Part shown: positions 14,705 through 26,700 of the stretch, piece by piece
Layout: each line of letters begins with the position of its first letter
How positions within the stretch are numbered: the first letter of the stretch is position 1
Virus record (IMG/VR): IMGVR_UViG_3300032311_000579
Span: 1-41,030 of that record
Source: a virus
Direction: 5' to 3' (one strand)
Length of the DNA stretch: 41,030 bases
Made by a program: the position numbers and the translations under genes
The notes under the pieces: generated by a model
The model's database searches: none
What the model was told of the DNA's origin: nothing
The model's input: only the letters and a program-made list of their open reading frames with translations

Positions 14705-17700
14705 TATTTAACTCCTACTGTCATTGATGTGCCAGACATTTTAGAATTGCGGGAATCAAGAGTCTTGATTGCTGTGATAGTCTTCTGTGTTACTATATTT
14801 GACAATTGATTTATATCCCCATCGAAGCCGTTAATATTATTTGTAATATTATATGTTGCTCCACCCATTGTAGCATTATTAGCGTTTGGATTAAAGGGGT
14901 TCATGTTAGCAGGAACTACTGCTTCATTTTTATGAAGCATAGCAAGCATATCAGCTGGTACGTTATTTATTCCAGTTTCAAATTTAGGAATAGACATATT
15001 GGCAGAGTATGTAGGATTTACATATCCTCCATCTGCCATTCTTGGCCTTGCAGAAGGTACAGAAACTTTTGGTTTTACTGTAACCTTTGGCTCAACCATT
15101 GATATTGGAGGAAGATTTTGTATATGGATTCTCATTAGATTAACTAATTCTTCAACCTTTAGCATCTGCTCAAGACTGCTATAGCTGTTGCCAGACATAC
15201 TCTGAAGCCAGTCTGGATTAATTCTTCTAGTGTTTCCTTCTTTTATTATTGCATCTGTATTGTATCCTGTAACAATTTTCCAAAGGTCGTCTTCTGTCCA
15301 AGGAGTAACCTCTTTAGCAGCTTTTTCTGCACCGAAACGGCTATCATTTACAACACTTGTTTTTACCTTACCAGTATTTAAAAGATCTGCTAGAATTCCA
15401 AATTGATCTTTTTGTATTCCAAACATTCCGCCTGCTGCAGCCGTTGCATCATCTACCACCCATCCTTCTGTAGGCTTAAAGAATCTGCTTGCGTGTAAAT
15501 ATCTTCCATAGTCTGCACTCATTGGTTTTGTAAAATGTTTTGGATCAAGCTTTGCGACATGCTTGCTTTTTGCTAGTGCCAACCATTCAGGAACAATAAT
15601 TGCCATTTCATCAGTAAATCCTCCGCCAGCAAAAACTGGGCTTGGTATTTCTCTAGGTAGTAAATCTATAGTAAACTTTCCCTTAGTTAATTTTGAGCCA
15701 GGCGAAGGAGGTGTACCGTAATTACGAGATCCAGGATTTGTTGCATAATCAAATCCCTCGTCTAGGCTATAATATCCGCCAGCTTTTGGATTTCCAAATT
15801 CATCAACCAGGGGGGAACCATGAATATCATATTTGCTAAATCTAAGCGGGGTTTCTACGTCCAAGCCTAAAACATTTTTTACATAAGATTCGTTTAGTGC
15901 TTGAATAAATGGGCTTGGCCTAGCAACAAGCTCTTCTTTTGTTCCAGTCATTAGTCTTGAAGAAGTTGTAACGCCTGGTAATTGGCTTGCAACATGCAAT
16001 AAAAATTCATCAAATGTCATTGCTGCTCGGTAGTACCTACCAGCAGTGGGTAGTGGAGCTAAATCTTTCTGTTCAATTCTTTTACCATTTTTATCAATAC
16101 GAGCTCTTCTAATAAATCCTGTTTTAATTAGGTCTTCATATACTACGGCATACTGGCTTCTCATTGCTGCTCCGAGGTCACCGTCTAGCATTAGAGCCCC
16201 TCTATCTCCAGCCCCTCCACCAATTACGCTAGTCTTTGAGCCAAAAGCCGTGGACCATCTTGGATCGGCTTCAGCTCCACCAATTGTATATTTAAATGCA
16301 AAAGAATCTGTGCCATCTATATTTTTTAATCTTACATCTTCTAGGGAAGCTTTTAATGCTGCGGCTTCATTATATGGCACAAACCTTGATTTTTCTGACA
16401 TAGGGCGATCAAGTCCGACAGATTTTAACATAGCATCTCTGTAATCAGACCAACCTCCCCATTTTTTAAGAAGCTCTTCGTTTTTATAAAACGCAGCGCT
16501 GCCTGAATCCATTTGGGTTTGTGTAATTTTTGGGAAAGGCTTACCTATTGGAACCTTTATACCAGCAAGCATTGCTATCATTTTTTTCTGTTTGTAAGAT
16601 AATGTTTCTACTGGTGCTTGTGTGTAAAGGCTTTCCCACCACATTGGATTTTGACGAGCATACGGATCAGCCGCATCTGTTTTAATTGATGGCCTCCAAG
16701 GCCAGTTCATAATATCATCTACGTTGCCATCAAGAAGTTCTTGGAATAAATATCTTGGGTTGTCAGTTATGGTTCCTACATTACCCGTACCGATAAGACG
16801 TGGGGCGAACCTTCCTTCTGATTTAGCTATACTTGTTGCAAGATTAATTTGCTGCTGTATCGCCATTCTGGAGGCTTCCCCAGGAGTAATTGATTGAGTA
16901 AGTGTTTGTGTCATTTCATCAGACACGCCAGGTCTAGCTACCTGTTGAGAAATTGATGGCGGGCGAAGTGTAGAGCTTGACATAACAGGAGATAAATTAT
17001 CCATAAATGGTCTTGCCGTACCAATCATTATTGCTGGTATTGCATTCTGAGCAAATTTAGATGCGGTTGCTCCCATATATGGAATTGAGCCTTGAGGCAA
17101 AAGGGTTCCTAGTGATGGAACACCAAACTTTGCTGCTCCGTATGCACTAACACCAGATCTAACTGCTGCGCTTCCTGCAGCACCTCCCAAGAATAGTGAG
17201 CCAACGTTTAGTCCACTTAAGCCATGCTTAATCATAAATGCTTTATCGGCCTCTGATTTTAATCCTGCGGCTTTTAGGTCTTGAATATCTTTCCATTGAG
17301 CTTTATTGTTTGTGCTAAGGAATTGTGGCGTTCTGCTAGCAGTGTTTCCTGCCATATACATTGATAGCAACCAATCAGCGGACCTTCCAGTTTCTTTAAC
17401 CATTTCAGACAAGAAGTTTCCTGCTTTTTTATACCAAGGCTTTGGCGCTTTATAATTACTTGCCATATGACCTGCAGGCAAATGCTTATGTCCTGCTGGG
17501 CCACCGTCGTGGAATCTCTTTGCATTTATTAATCCACCATTTGCTTTTTTAACTGGATTATCTAAATTCATTTCGCCAAAATTTTTAAACTTTGAAAAAT
17601 CAAATGGCTTGTTATCTAAATTAAATCTTTTTCTTATTGATAAAATATCGTCTCTACTTATATAAGAATTATATCCTGACACTCCATTTTGCATAATGTT

Positions 17701-20700
17701 AAAGGCTTCAAGTGTGAGTGGGTCTGACAACTGGGCATGCTCTCTGTCTACTCCTTCGCCTTTCAAATTTGTTCTGTTATTTACAGTTGACAGTAAATGT
17801 ATTAGCTCATGAACCATTAAATCCCTATAAAGATTTTTTGTTAGCGGTGTGCTATTTTTCCAGTTATTTTGTGGAAGATTAATTCTTCCTAGGGAATTGG
17901 ACGGCTCTTTAGTATTGTAGCCACCCGTATATCTCCAAAATTGATCTTTGCTATCCCAGCGGGATTGGTCTGGTATGTAGTCGCTATCAGAACCTGCGCT
18001 AGCACCCGTTTCATTATTATTTTTAAATTTAGCATGTATGTATTGGTCAAACTTGCTCGGCATCTGGTCTTTAGATGGTATGGGTATAAATTTTAACCCA
18101 GTCTCGTTAGAAAGCATTTGCATCGCATTTATTAATGGCCTGTAGTTTTTATCCCTTTGGTTTAAATCTTTTGCTGGGTCTGAGACGACAACATAAATAG
18201 GTGATCCAGAGCTTGTTGGGAAAAGCTCTCCTGCAGCATTTCTTTGCTTATATGCTCCAGCCAAAGATTTAATCTGTGAAAGTATTCCGAAGCCGCCAAG
18301 TGCTAATGATGGAATTAGTTTCTTTAGCATAGAAGCCTTGTCTTTACCTTGAGGGCTAATTTCTTTTCCATCAGGAGATGCAAATTGTCTATGCTTATGT
18401 CCTACTAATCCACCCTTATGGAATTTCTTTATTCCGTGTAGAGGATTCATAATTCCTTTTATTAATTTAGGAATTGATGATACGCCCTTGGATATCGGTC
18501 CGCCTGCAAACGTTGATCCTATGCTTGTGTAGTCGTTCCATTTTCCTTCGCCTGCGTATATATTAGTCGCAGACTGCTGAAGGTATTTGCCAAAAAGTTC
18601 ATATAATATTGGGCCGCCAGGATTCATATGTTTCATAACTGGTGTCATTGTATTAGAGAATGAATGCACAAGCTTAGACCAATCAGATCTCTTGCTTGGA
18701 TCTGAAACTTCTCCTGGTTCTAAGAACTTAAGCCAATTAATGCCTCCAGAATTTCCAGCACTTGAAGTGTTTCCAAGATTCATGCCTTGCTCTTCACGGT
18801 ATTGATCTACTGTCTTATACTTACTCTTAATCTTTGGCAGATTTCTTCCGTGACGATGACCTACTGGTCCGCCTGTATGGAAGCCAATAGCTTTCTTGAC
18901 TTTCTTAAATAGCTTGCCCCAGTCAATAACTGACTCCATCGATCCGCCAGAAACTAATGTTCCATTTGGACCAATCAGTTCGCCGCTTGAACCGAGCATT
19001 CCTCCGCCTTCAATGGAACCTCCGCCTTCAAGTCTGCCTTTACTTAAAAAGTTTTTATGCTTTTCTGGAATAAACTCTGGATAAATTGTTTTGTATTTAT
19101 CAGGCAGGAATAATTCTGCTCTTCTGTTTCTGGCTCTGTTCTCAGCAGTTGTATTTGGAACAAGAGGTCTGTACTCCCCGTATCCCACTGGCAAAAATGC
19201 TGTACCAGGAACAAACTTTGACATATATTCTGCAATAGCATTTGCTCTATTTTGTGAAAGGATCTTGTTGTCTTTTCCTTTACCTACAGAGTCTGTGTGT
19301 CCTTGAACAACTATTGATGCTAGCTTATGCTTAATAAGATCTTTAGCAATTGCTTGAAGTTCTAGTCTTTGCTCTTTATTTAATGTGTAAGAGTTTGTAG
19401 CAAAATTAGCTGTGATTGGCGGAACTTCAATTTTAATAATCTGCTTATTAGCATCTTGCCATGCTTCTATTGGGCCCATTAGCTTTCCGCCCTGCATGTT
19501 TACATTTATATTTGATGTGCCAGTTCCAAATGAACTAGTGTGTGTAGATAAAGGAGTTGGCTTTACAGGTCCACCCGCTGCATATTTACCAGCATTCAGT
19601 GCATCAAAATGATCTACTCCATATTTGGCTACCGAGTCTGCTTTAATTACATATTCGCCATTTGATAAGTAAGCTGGGATAGAATCAGATGTTGCAGTTC
19701 CTGCTCCTCTAATATGTCCACCGTCTGCCTTAGTATAAGGGTTGACTGTTCTGCTTATATTCCCATCTTCTTTTATTCTGTAAGTGGATACCTTGCCATC
19801 TTTATCCCTTACTGAGAAAAATTCTCCAGGAACTAGGCCTTTTTCTTGAGCAAGCTTTTTTAGTTTTTGACTAATTCCCCACGGCCCAAAGTCGTATATC
19901 CCACCATATCCTGCAACATCTGCGTCACTGAGCTGGCTTGTTCCTATTCCAGCATTTCCCAAATTGTATGGGTTAGCACGTGTTCCATCTCCACCAGCAC
20001 CAATGTTTAATCTCTTTCCATCAATGTTTATAATTACATTTCCACTAACATCTATGCTGCTTAATGCACCAAGTTTGCCTTCAAGGCTAGCAACCATTGC
20101 AGCGCCTAAGTCTAGATCTTTTAATCCATTAAGTTTAACTCCAGCTTTTTCTGCTGCGTCAGCAACTGCTGCAAGCATCTTCTTTGATGCTTCGCTTGAC
20201 TTCCAAGCGCCTCTTGTTGCTTCTGGCTGCTTTAGCAATTCAATTTGCCAATTAAGCATTGCAGTATTTATTGCTGAAATAGAACTTTCTGCATTAGTAA
20301 TTTTGCCACTTAGATCCCCAAGCTTTTCTCCTGCTAATTGAGCATTGTCTGAGATTCCTTGCTGCTTGCTCTGTATGGCTTCAATTAGTTTTTGAAGTGG
20401 AACATTCTTTAGAATATTTGAATCTTCAATTGATTTTTTCTGTGCGTTATATTGAAGCTCACTTTGGTATCCTTGTATATCAAGGCTTGCTTGTTGAGCA
20501 CCAGCAATGTTTCCAGTTGCAAGTGCGGCATCATATTCTGCCTGCTTCTTTGCAATCTCTCTTCCTATATCGCCTTCTTGCTTTGCTGCATCTAGCGCCT
20601 TAAGTCTTGCATCTGCAAGCTTATTGTTTGCATCTATTTGTTTTTGAAGTGAAGCAATCTTATCTCTATCTGATATTTGATCTGCTACAGATTGTCCTCT

Positions 20701-23700
20701 TGCTGCCTTTTGATATTTTGCCTGAAGCTGTAACATTCTGTCTAGATCAACATATTGCTTTTTCAATACGCCTTCTCTGTTGGCAGATTCAACTTTTTTA
20801 CCTAAAGATATCTGAAGGTTATAAAGATCATTTGTCTGCTCTGCGTTAAGGGCCCTTAAGTCTCCAGTGTATCCCTTAACTTGAATTCTTGTTTTTTGCC
20901 ATAAAGATAAAGCAGTTTCTTGCTCGTTAACAATTTGTCTAATTGATGGGTCAATTTTTGCCATCTCATCAACGACCTCTTTGGTTAAGTAAACTTGATT
21001 TTCAACTTGGCTATTAATTTCGTCAATAGCAATTTTTTCTTGATCAAGCATTAATTGCTTTTCTTGACCACTTGAAAAGTATGTTCCATCCTTAGCTGCT
21101 TTTTTACGTGCTTCCTTTAAAGCTTTTGCTTGTCTAGACTCGACATCCGTAGACAAAGCCATCATTGCAGTATTTAGCTGATTTGCTTGTTCTGTTGCAT
21201 CACGGTTAGTTGCCATTGCGGTAGTCAAACTATCAATTGCAGATGCTGCAGCAGACGCTGTATCCTTTATGTCATTAAATCCTTGTGAACGAACTGTGTA
21301 GGCTGCGGCATTTGCTGATTGGTCTGATAATGCGTACATAGTGTATATCTTTTTAGCTGCATCTTCTGCTGACATGCCCATAGCAATTAATTGCTCTTTA
21401 AGTCTTATGGCAAGCTCTCTTTGTTTTTCTGGGTCTTCGTTGCCTGTTTGATTAATTAAAGCTACTTGATCAGAATAATTAGTTTTAACTTCTTTTTTTA
21501 ACTTCTTGTATTCTTCAATAGTTATATCTAGTGGGGTTCCAGATCCTTGCATGCTTTCATACAAAAGAGTATTTCTTTCTTTTAAAGCTTTTGCATTATT
21601 GATTGCTTCTTTTATTTTGTCATTAAAGTTTGTAAATTTAAGTCCTGCTTTTTCTGCAGCTTCTGCAGTCATGCCATATCCTAATGCATTTAGTCTAAGA
21701 GCCTCTTTGTGAGCCTGCCATTTATCCCATGCAAACTTTGCTATTGCAGCACCTGCTCCAACAGCAAGATTAAATCTAGTAAATATGCTTAATGATGTTC
21801 CAAGTGCTTTGCTGAAAAGATTTGAGCTTCCAGTTAGCTTGCTTAGCATTGTTCCATATTTAGTTAGCTGCGGAGCACCCGTAATTTTGTTAGCTCCAAC
21901 TGCAAACATTGGAGTTCTTGCTTTTATAAATTTATCGCCCATAATGCTTGCGCCTTTACCGCCGCCCATACCTTGTCCCATTAATAAGAATGGAAGGAAT
22001 GACCCCATTGTTGATAATGCGTTTCCAGGAGTTCCGCCAATTTTTTCACCAGCATATTTTGAGCCCTCACTTACGCCCATAATTAGCAAGAGCTGCTTGA
22101 GCATTGGAATTATTCCACCAAGCCTAAATCCATTCGGAATAGCTCCGCCAGCCTTATATCCATTTGGAATTATCCCTCCAGCATTTCTTGGAACAAATAG
22201 CTCTGGTCCTTTTTCTCCAACAATATATGGCTGGCCTGCATTGACTGGTCCACCCATTTCTCTTTTTTCTATTCCAAATACCAACTGTTTTAAAGTTTCT
22301 GTTAGTGGTGTATCTTTTTTAGATTCCCAGTTTGCAAACTTCTTTCTTAGAATTTCTCTATCTATAGTAGATAAAACTTTTCTTCCCTCTGGTGCAGAAA
22401 GAGTAGATGAGGCTGCAGATCTGATTACAGAGTCCATAATGCTTGGCTCTAATGCTTTTACTAAATGTCCTTGTGCATTCTTTGAGTATCCATATGGCAT
22501 TTCTTTAGCAAGTTCGGCTGCGAATTTATCATACAGAATTCTTTGAGTTCTCTTAGTTAGTCCAGTAGAACCAAAAAGCTTTTCAGCCATTCCAATTTGT
22601 AGTGATGTTACGCCCCATCCTCCAGTAGAATCTTTACCAAAGCCAGCTCCAATTTTATGCATTGCCTTACCTTTAGTTAGGGCTGCAACTAGTCCGCCAA
22701 ACATAAAGCCGTTCGCATCAGTCTTAAATGCATTGTCTGAAAGACTTACTGAATGGCCAGATTGTCTGCGCTTTAATTCATCTGCTGCAACCATCTTTGC
22801 TATAGCAGCTGGGGTCATTTGTTTTTCTGGTGAGATCTGTAATCCTGAGTGAACTCCGTGAAGTTCTTTCCAATTAACTCCTCGTGCGTCAGAAAGTCTT
22901 CTAATCATTGCTTCATAAACAACTTTTTCTTCTGCATTTAAGTCAAATCTTGCAACAGTCTGCTTTAGTTTTGGCAAAGCATCTTCAATTTCTTTAAGCA
23001 TACGTGAATGATATTGATCTGCTGTCATTCCATTTGGTATGCTGTGGGTAGATTCGGCAAAGAACTTTTTAGCTCCGCTGCCCTTTCTTCCAAGAAGATT
23101 TATGTATGCCTGTTCTTTTACTGATGGCATCATTGCTGCGTACCCTCTGAGCCCAGAAGCTGCTGAGAATACTCCAGCTGGACCTACATCTGAAAGAACA
23201 TTGCCCGATAAATTACCTCTTGCTAAATCTTTATCTCCACGTAATGCTGACGCAACTAGCTGTCTAAAGTACTGGTCTGTTGTGAACGTTGCGTCGGTTG
23301 CTGCTAGAGTTGGATCAAATTTTGACTCAAGTGCTAATAATTTTCTTTTGCCAGTTGGGTCAGTGGGATCTCTCATAACAACAATTTTTTGTTTTGGGGC
23401 ATGTAGTCCATGAACGTCACGAGCAATTTCTGTTGCTCTCATTTCCGCAAGAGCCGCTCTTTCGTCTAGCACTGGTTTTACGAATACCTTTTCGTCGCCC
23501 TTCATGTAGAGCCCGCCCACTCCTGCAACAGGGAAACTTCTACCAGTGGTTGGGGATAAAAGTTCTCCATATTGAGTTACTGGTTTCTTTGCAAATCTTG
23601 ATTCTGATACGGCGGTGCTTGCTTTTTCCATTGCCGCCCTTGCTGCTCTTTGTGCTTCAACTTGTTTAATAGATCTTGGCATGCCAACAAAGAAAGGCTT

Positions 23701-26700
23701 ACCATATCCGTATCTTCCTTTTTCTACGGTTCCTCCAGGAACTTTTCCGCCTGCATTTAAACTTTCAATTCTTGCAGTATATAGAGACCCTATTCCGTCT
23801 TTTAATTCTCCAGAGGCAGTTACGCTTCTTCCTGCTTGTCTACCTCTAACTGTTCCGTAAGAAAGAAGTTCGTCAAAGAAATTTGAATTATTTCCTCCGC
23901 CAACTTTATTTAAATGTCTTCTTAAAATTCTTTCTGCAAACATTTCAAATGTGTCGTCTGGACCAAAGTTTGGCTTTGTGCGAGATTTTCCTCTGCCACG
24001 TAATGCTGTGATCAATGATCTGTATGCTTTCATAAATTGAGCTGGGTTTCCGCTATAACCTAAATTTTCTGCAGCTGATCTCATAATCACCATCGGATGA
24101 ATTGGTACACTTTCTAGGTCATCTGCAAAGGCTGATGCGTTTCCACCGCTAATTGCTTTTTTGTTTGCACTTGATGACTGAGGACCCATTGCCCCTGGTA
24201 CAAAATAATCATCTGATCCTTCTATGCTTCTCTTACCTGAAAAATGGCCCTTCTCAATTCCCTTCCAAAGTCCTTTAATTTCTTTGTCAGTCATCTTTTC
24301 AATATCACTAGGCTTGTAGAAACCACCTGTTTTTGGATTTGGATAAAGTCTGCCAAACATTGTCATACTTTCATTTAGCCACTCACGTTGTCTGGTTGCG
24401 TTACCGCCAGTTTTTGTATCAAAGAAAGCTCTTGCAAAAACCTTTGATCTTCCTTCTGGTATATACCTAGCTCCTAGCTTTCTTACCATTCCTGGAATAA
24501 TTGAACCGCCAAATACTCTTCCCATTCCAGATGTATTTCCTGGTCCGCCGTTTAGCTCGTACATTAAAGGCATATTTCTTTGTGCAATGTGCGCTGGTAT
24601 TACTGCTTCTCCAGGTGTTAATACAACTGGGACCTGACCACCTTCTTGTGCATAATAAGATTTGCCTCCAAGAATATTTGTTATTAATGGTAGATGCTTT
24701 TCAGTAGCAGCTTTATTGATTACAAATGATCCAGGCTCAGCTGTTGTATGGTATGTATCTGTGTCGCCAGTTCCTGGAACAAAACCACCTTTTGCAAACT
24801 TTGGCTTTGTTGTCTCTATGTTGTATCCAGCACCAGAAGTTCTTACCCCGCCAAGAGCTCTTGCGATTCTATCAACCATTGCTTTTGTAGGTCCTTTATG
24901 GAACATCTCTTTCATATTAGACTTTCCTGTAGCTGGATCTACTACTGGCTGAGAGGTTAGTGGTACTGTTCCTAGGTTTGCTGTTCTGCCCATTCCAGCT
25001 GCAGTTAGTCTTGTTGTTTCTGCAAGCATTGCTTCTACGGTTGCATTTAATGAAATAATTCTTGCTCTAGCTTGTTCTACTGTTATTTTACTTTGCTGAA
25101 CTTGCTGAACAATTGCTGCAGTTTCTTTTGCTGCAAGGTCTGTTATCTGGCTAAACTCTGGCAACAATGCTTGGTAAGAATCAGATAAGCTTGATGTAAC
25201 AGTTCCTGTTGCCATCACTTCCGCCTTTAGTATCTTAAGCTCTGCTTCAGATTGCATAGCAATAGCGGCTGTCATTGCATGCCATTTTGCAGCTTCTGCT
25301 GCAACAATTCCTGTGGAGGTTCCTCCTATTGATGTTAGTCCAGGTATTTTTGGTAGATCGCTGTCCATATAAGCCTGTGGATTTCTGCCAACTCTTATAT
25401 TTACTGGCTTTGATCCTGGTACTGTTCCAAATATTGTTCCTGCTTGTGGATTTCCAGATGGAATTAAGTGAGACATGTCTCTAGAATATGGTGCACCAAC
25501 TAGTGGATTATTTTTATCTACCACTCTTCCAGCGGGTCCTGCTGCCATAATTACTCCGCCTGCTACTGTTGATATTGCTGGCTGAACAGATACTTTGGCT
25601 GCATTTGCTTTTGCTTCTAGATTTATAAATGACTCTGCAAGTGTATTTACTGCATTAGATAAAACAATAGTTGCTTCTGTATCCGAGTAGAACGATGTTG
25701 CAAGACCTTTAGCAGCAGCATCTGCGGCTATGATCTCTGGTGTTAATAATTTAAATCCTTGCCCACCCTTTGCTAATTGTCTTAGATGGAATATTCCCTT
25801 GATTACATATCCAATAAAGTTGCCCATAACACCAGCCAACATAATAAGAGGTCCAGCAATTGCTGTGAAACCTCCTAATACATTTAATAATGTTTTAACT
25901 GGCTCTGGAAGCTTCTGGAAAAACTTTATAATTGAGTCGACAACTTTTAATACCTTTGTGCTTATTCTTAAGAATTGCTCTCCTGCGCCAGCTAGGTCTG
26001 CTTGAACTGATGCCCAAGCTCTTTTGAACTGCCCAGAGGCTGATTCTGTCATCATCTTTAATTCTCGATCTGAAATTGCTGCTAGGTCTGTTACGCTGGC
26101 CTTCATTAAGTCCATTACCTGAAGTGTTTGTGATCCAGACTTTCCTAGGTTTTCAAATAACGCCGACATTCTTGCAAACTGGAACTTACCAAATAGCTGT
26201 TCAATTGCTCTTGATTTATCTAGAGGATTAAGTTTGTCTAGAGCTCCTTGCAATTCTAATATTGTTGCAGTTAAGTCTCCAGCATTACTATTTACAATTC
26301 CTTTTAGATCAATTCCAAATCCAGCAAATTGCTCTGTTGCAACTTTAGTTGGGTTAATAAGTGATGCCATTGCTGACTTAATTGCGTTTGCACCTTCTGA
26401 TGCATTTACTCCGCCTTCTTTCATTGCAGTAAGGTAGAGGGCTAAATCTTTTACATCTCCGCCAAGAGATTTGATTACAGGCCCTGCCTTTGGAATAGCT
26501 TCTGTCAGGTCTGCAAGGCTTGTGGAAGTCTGGTTTTCAACTGCGTTAAGGAAATCGATTGATTGTGCAAGTTCATCTGTGTTTTGCTTAAATGCATTTT
26601 GAATAGCAAGAGTTGCTTTCATTGCATCTTGTCTATCAACTTCACCAAGAACTGCAAGTCTAGTTGTTTGCTGTGTGGCTGCGATTAATTCATTGCCCTG

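Noticed and set aside
17274-17525. Minus-strand frame of 83 codons in the tape measure gene
   Set aside because: Second frame under a continuous large gene, with no ribosome site or recognisable domain.
21785-22546. Plus-strand open frame of 253 codons inside the tape measure gene
   Set aside because: It is antisense to a well-supported coding region, has low-complexity Pro/Ser/Leu content and no ribosome site; it reflects the codon bias of the minus-strand gene.
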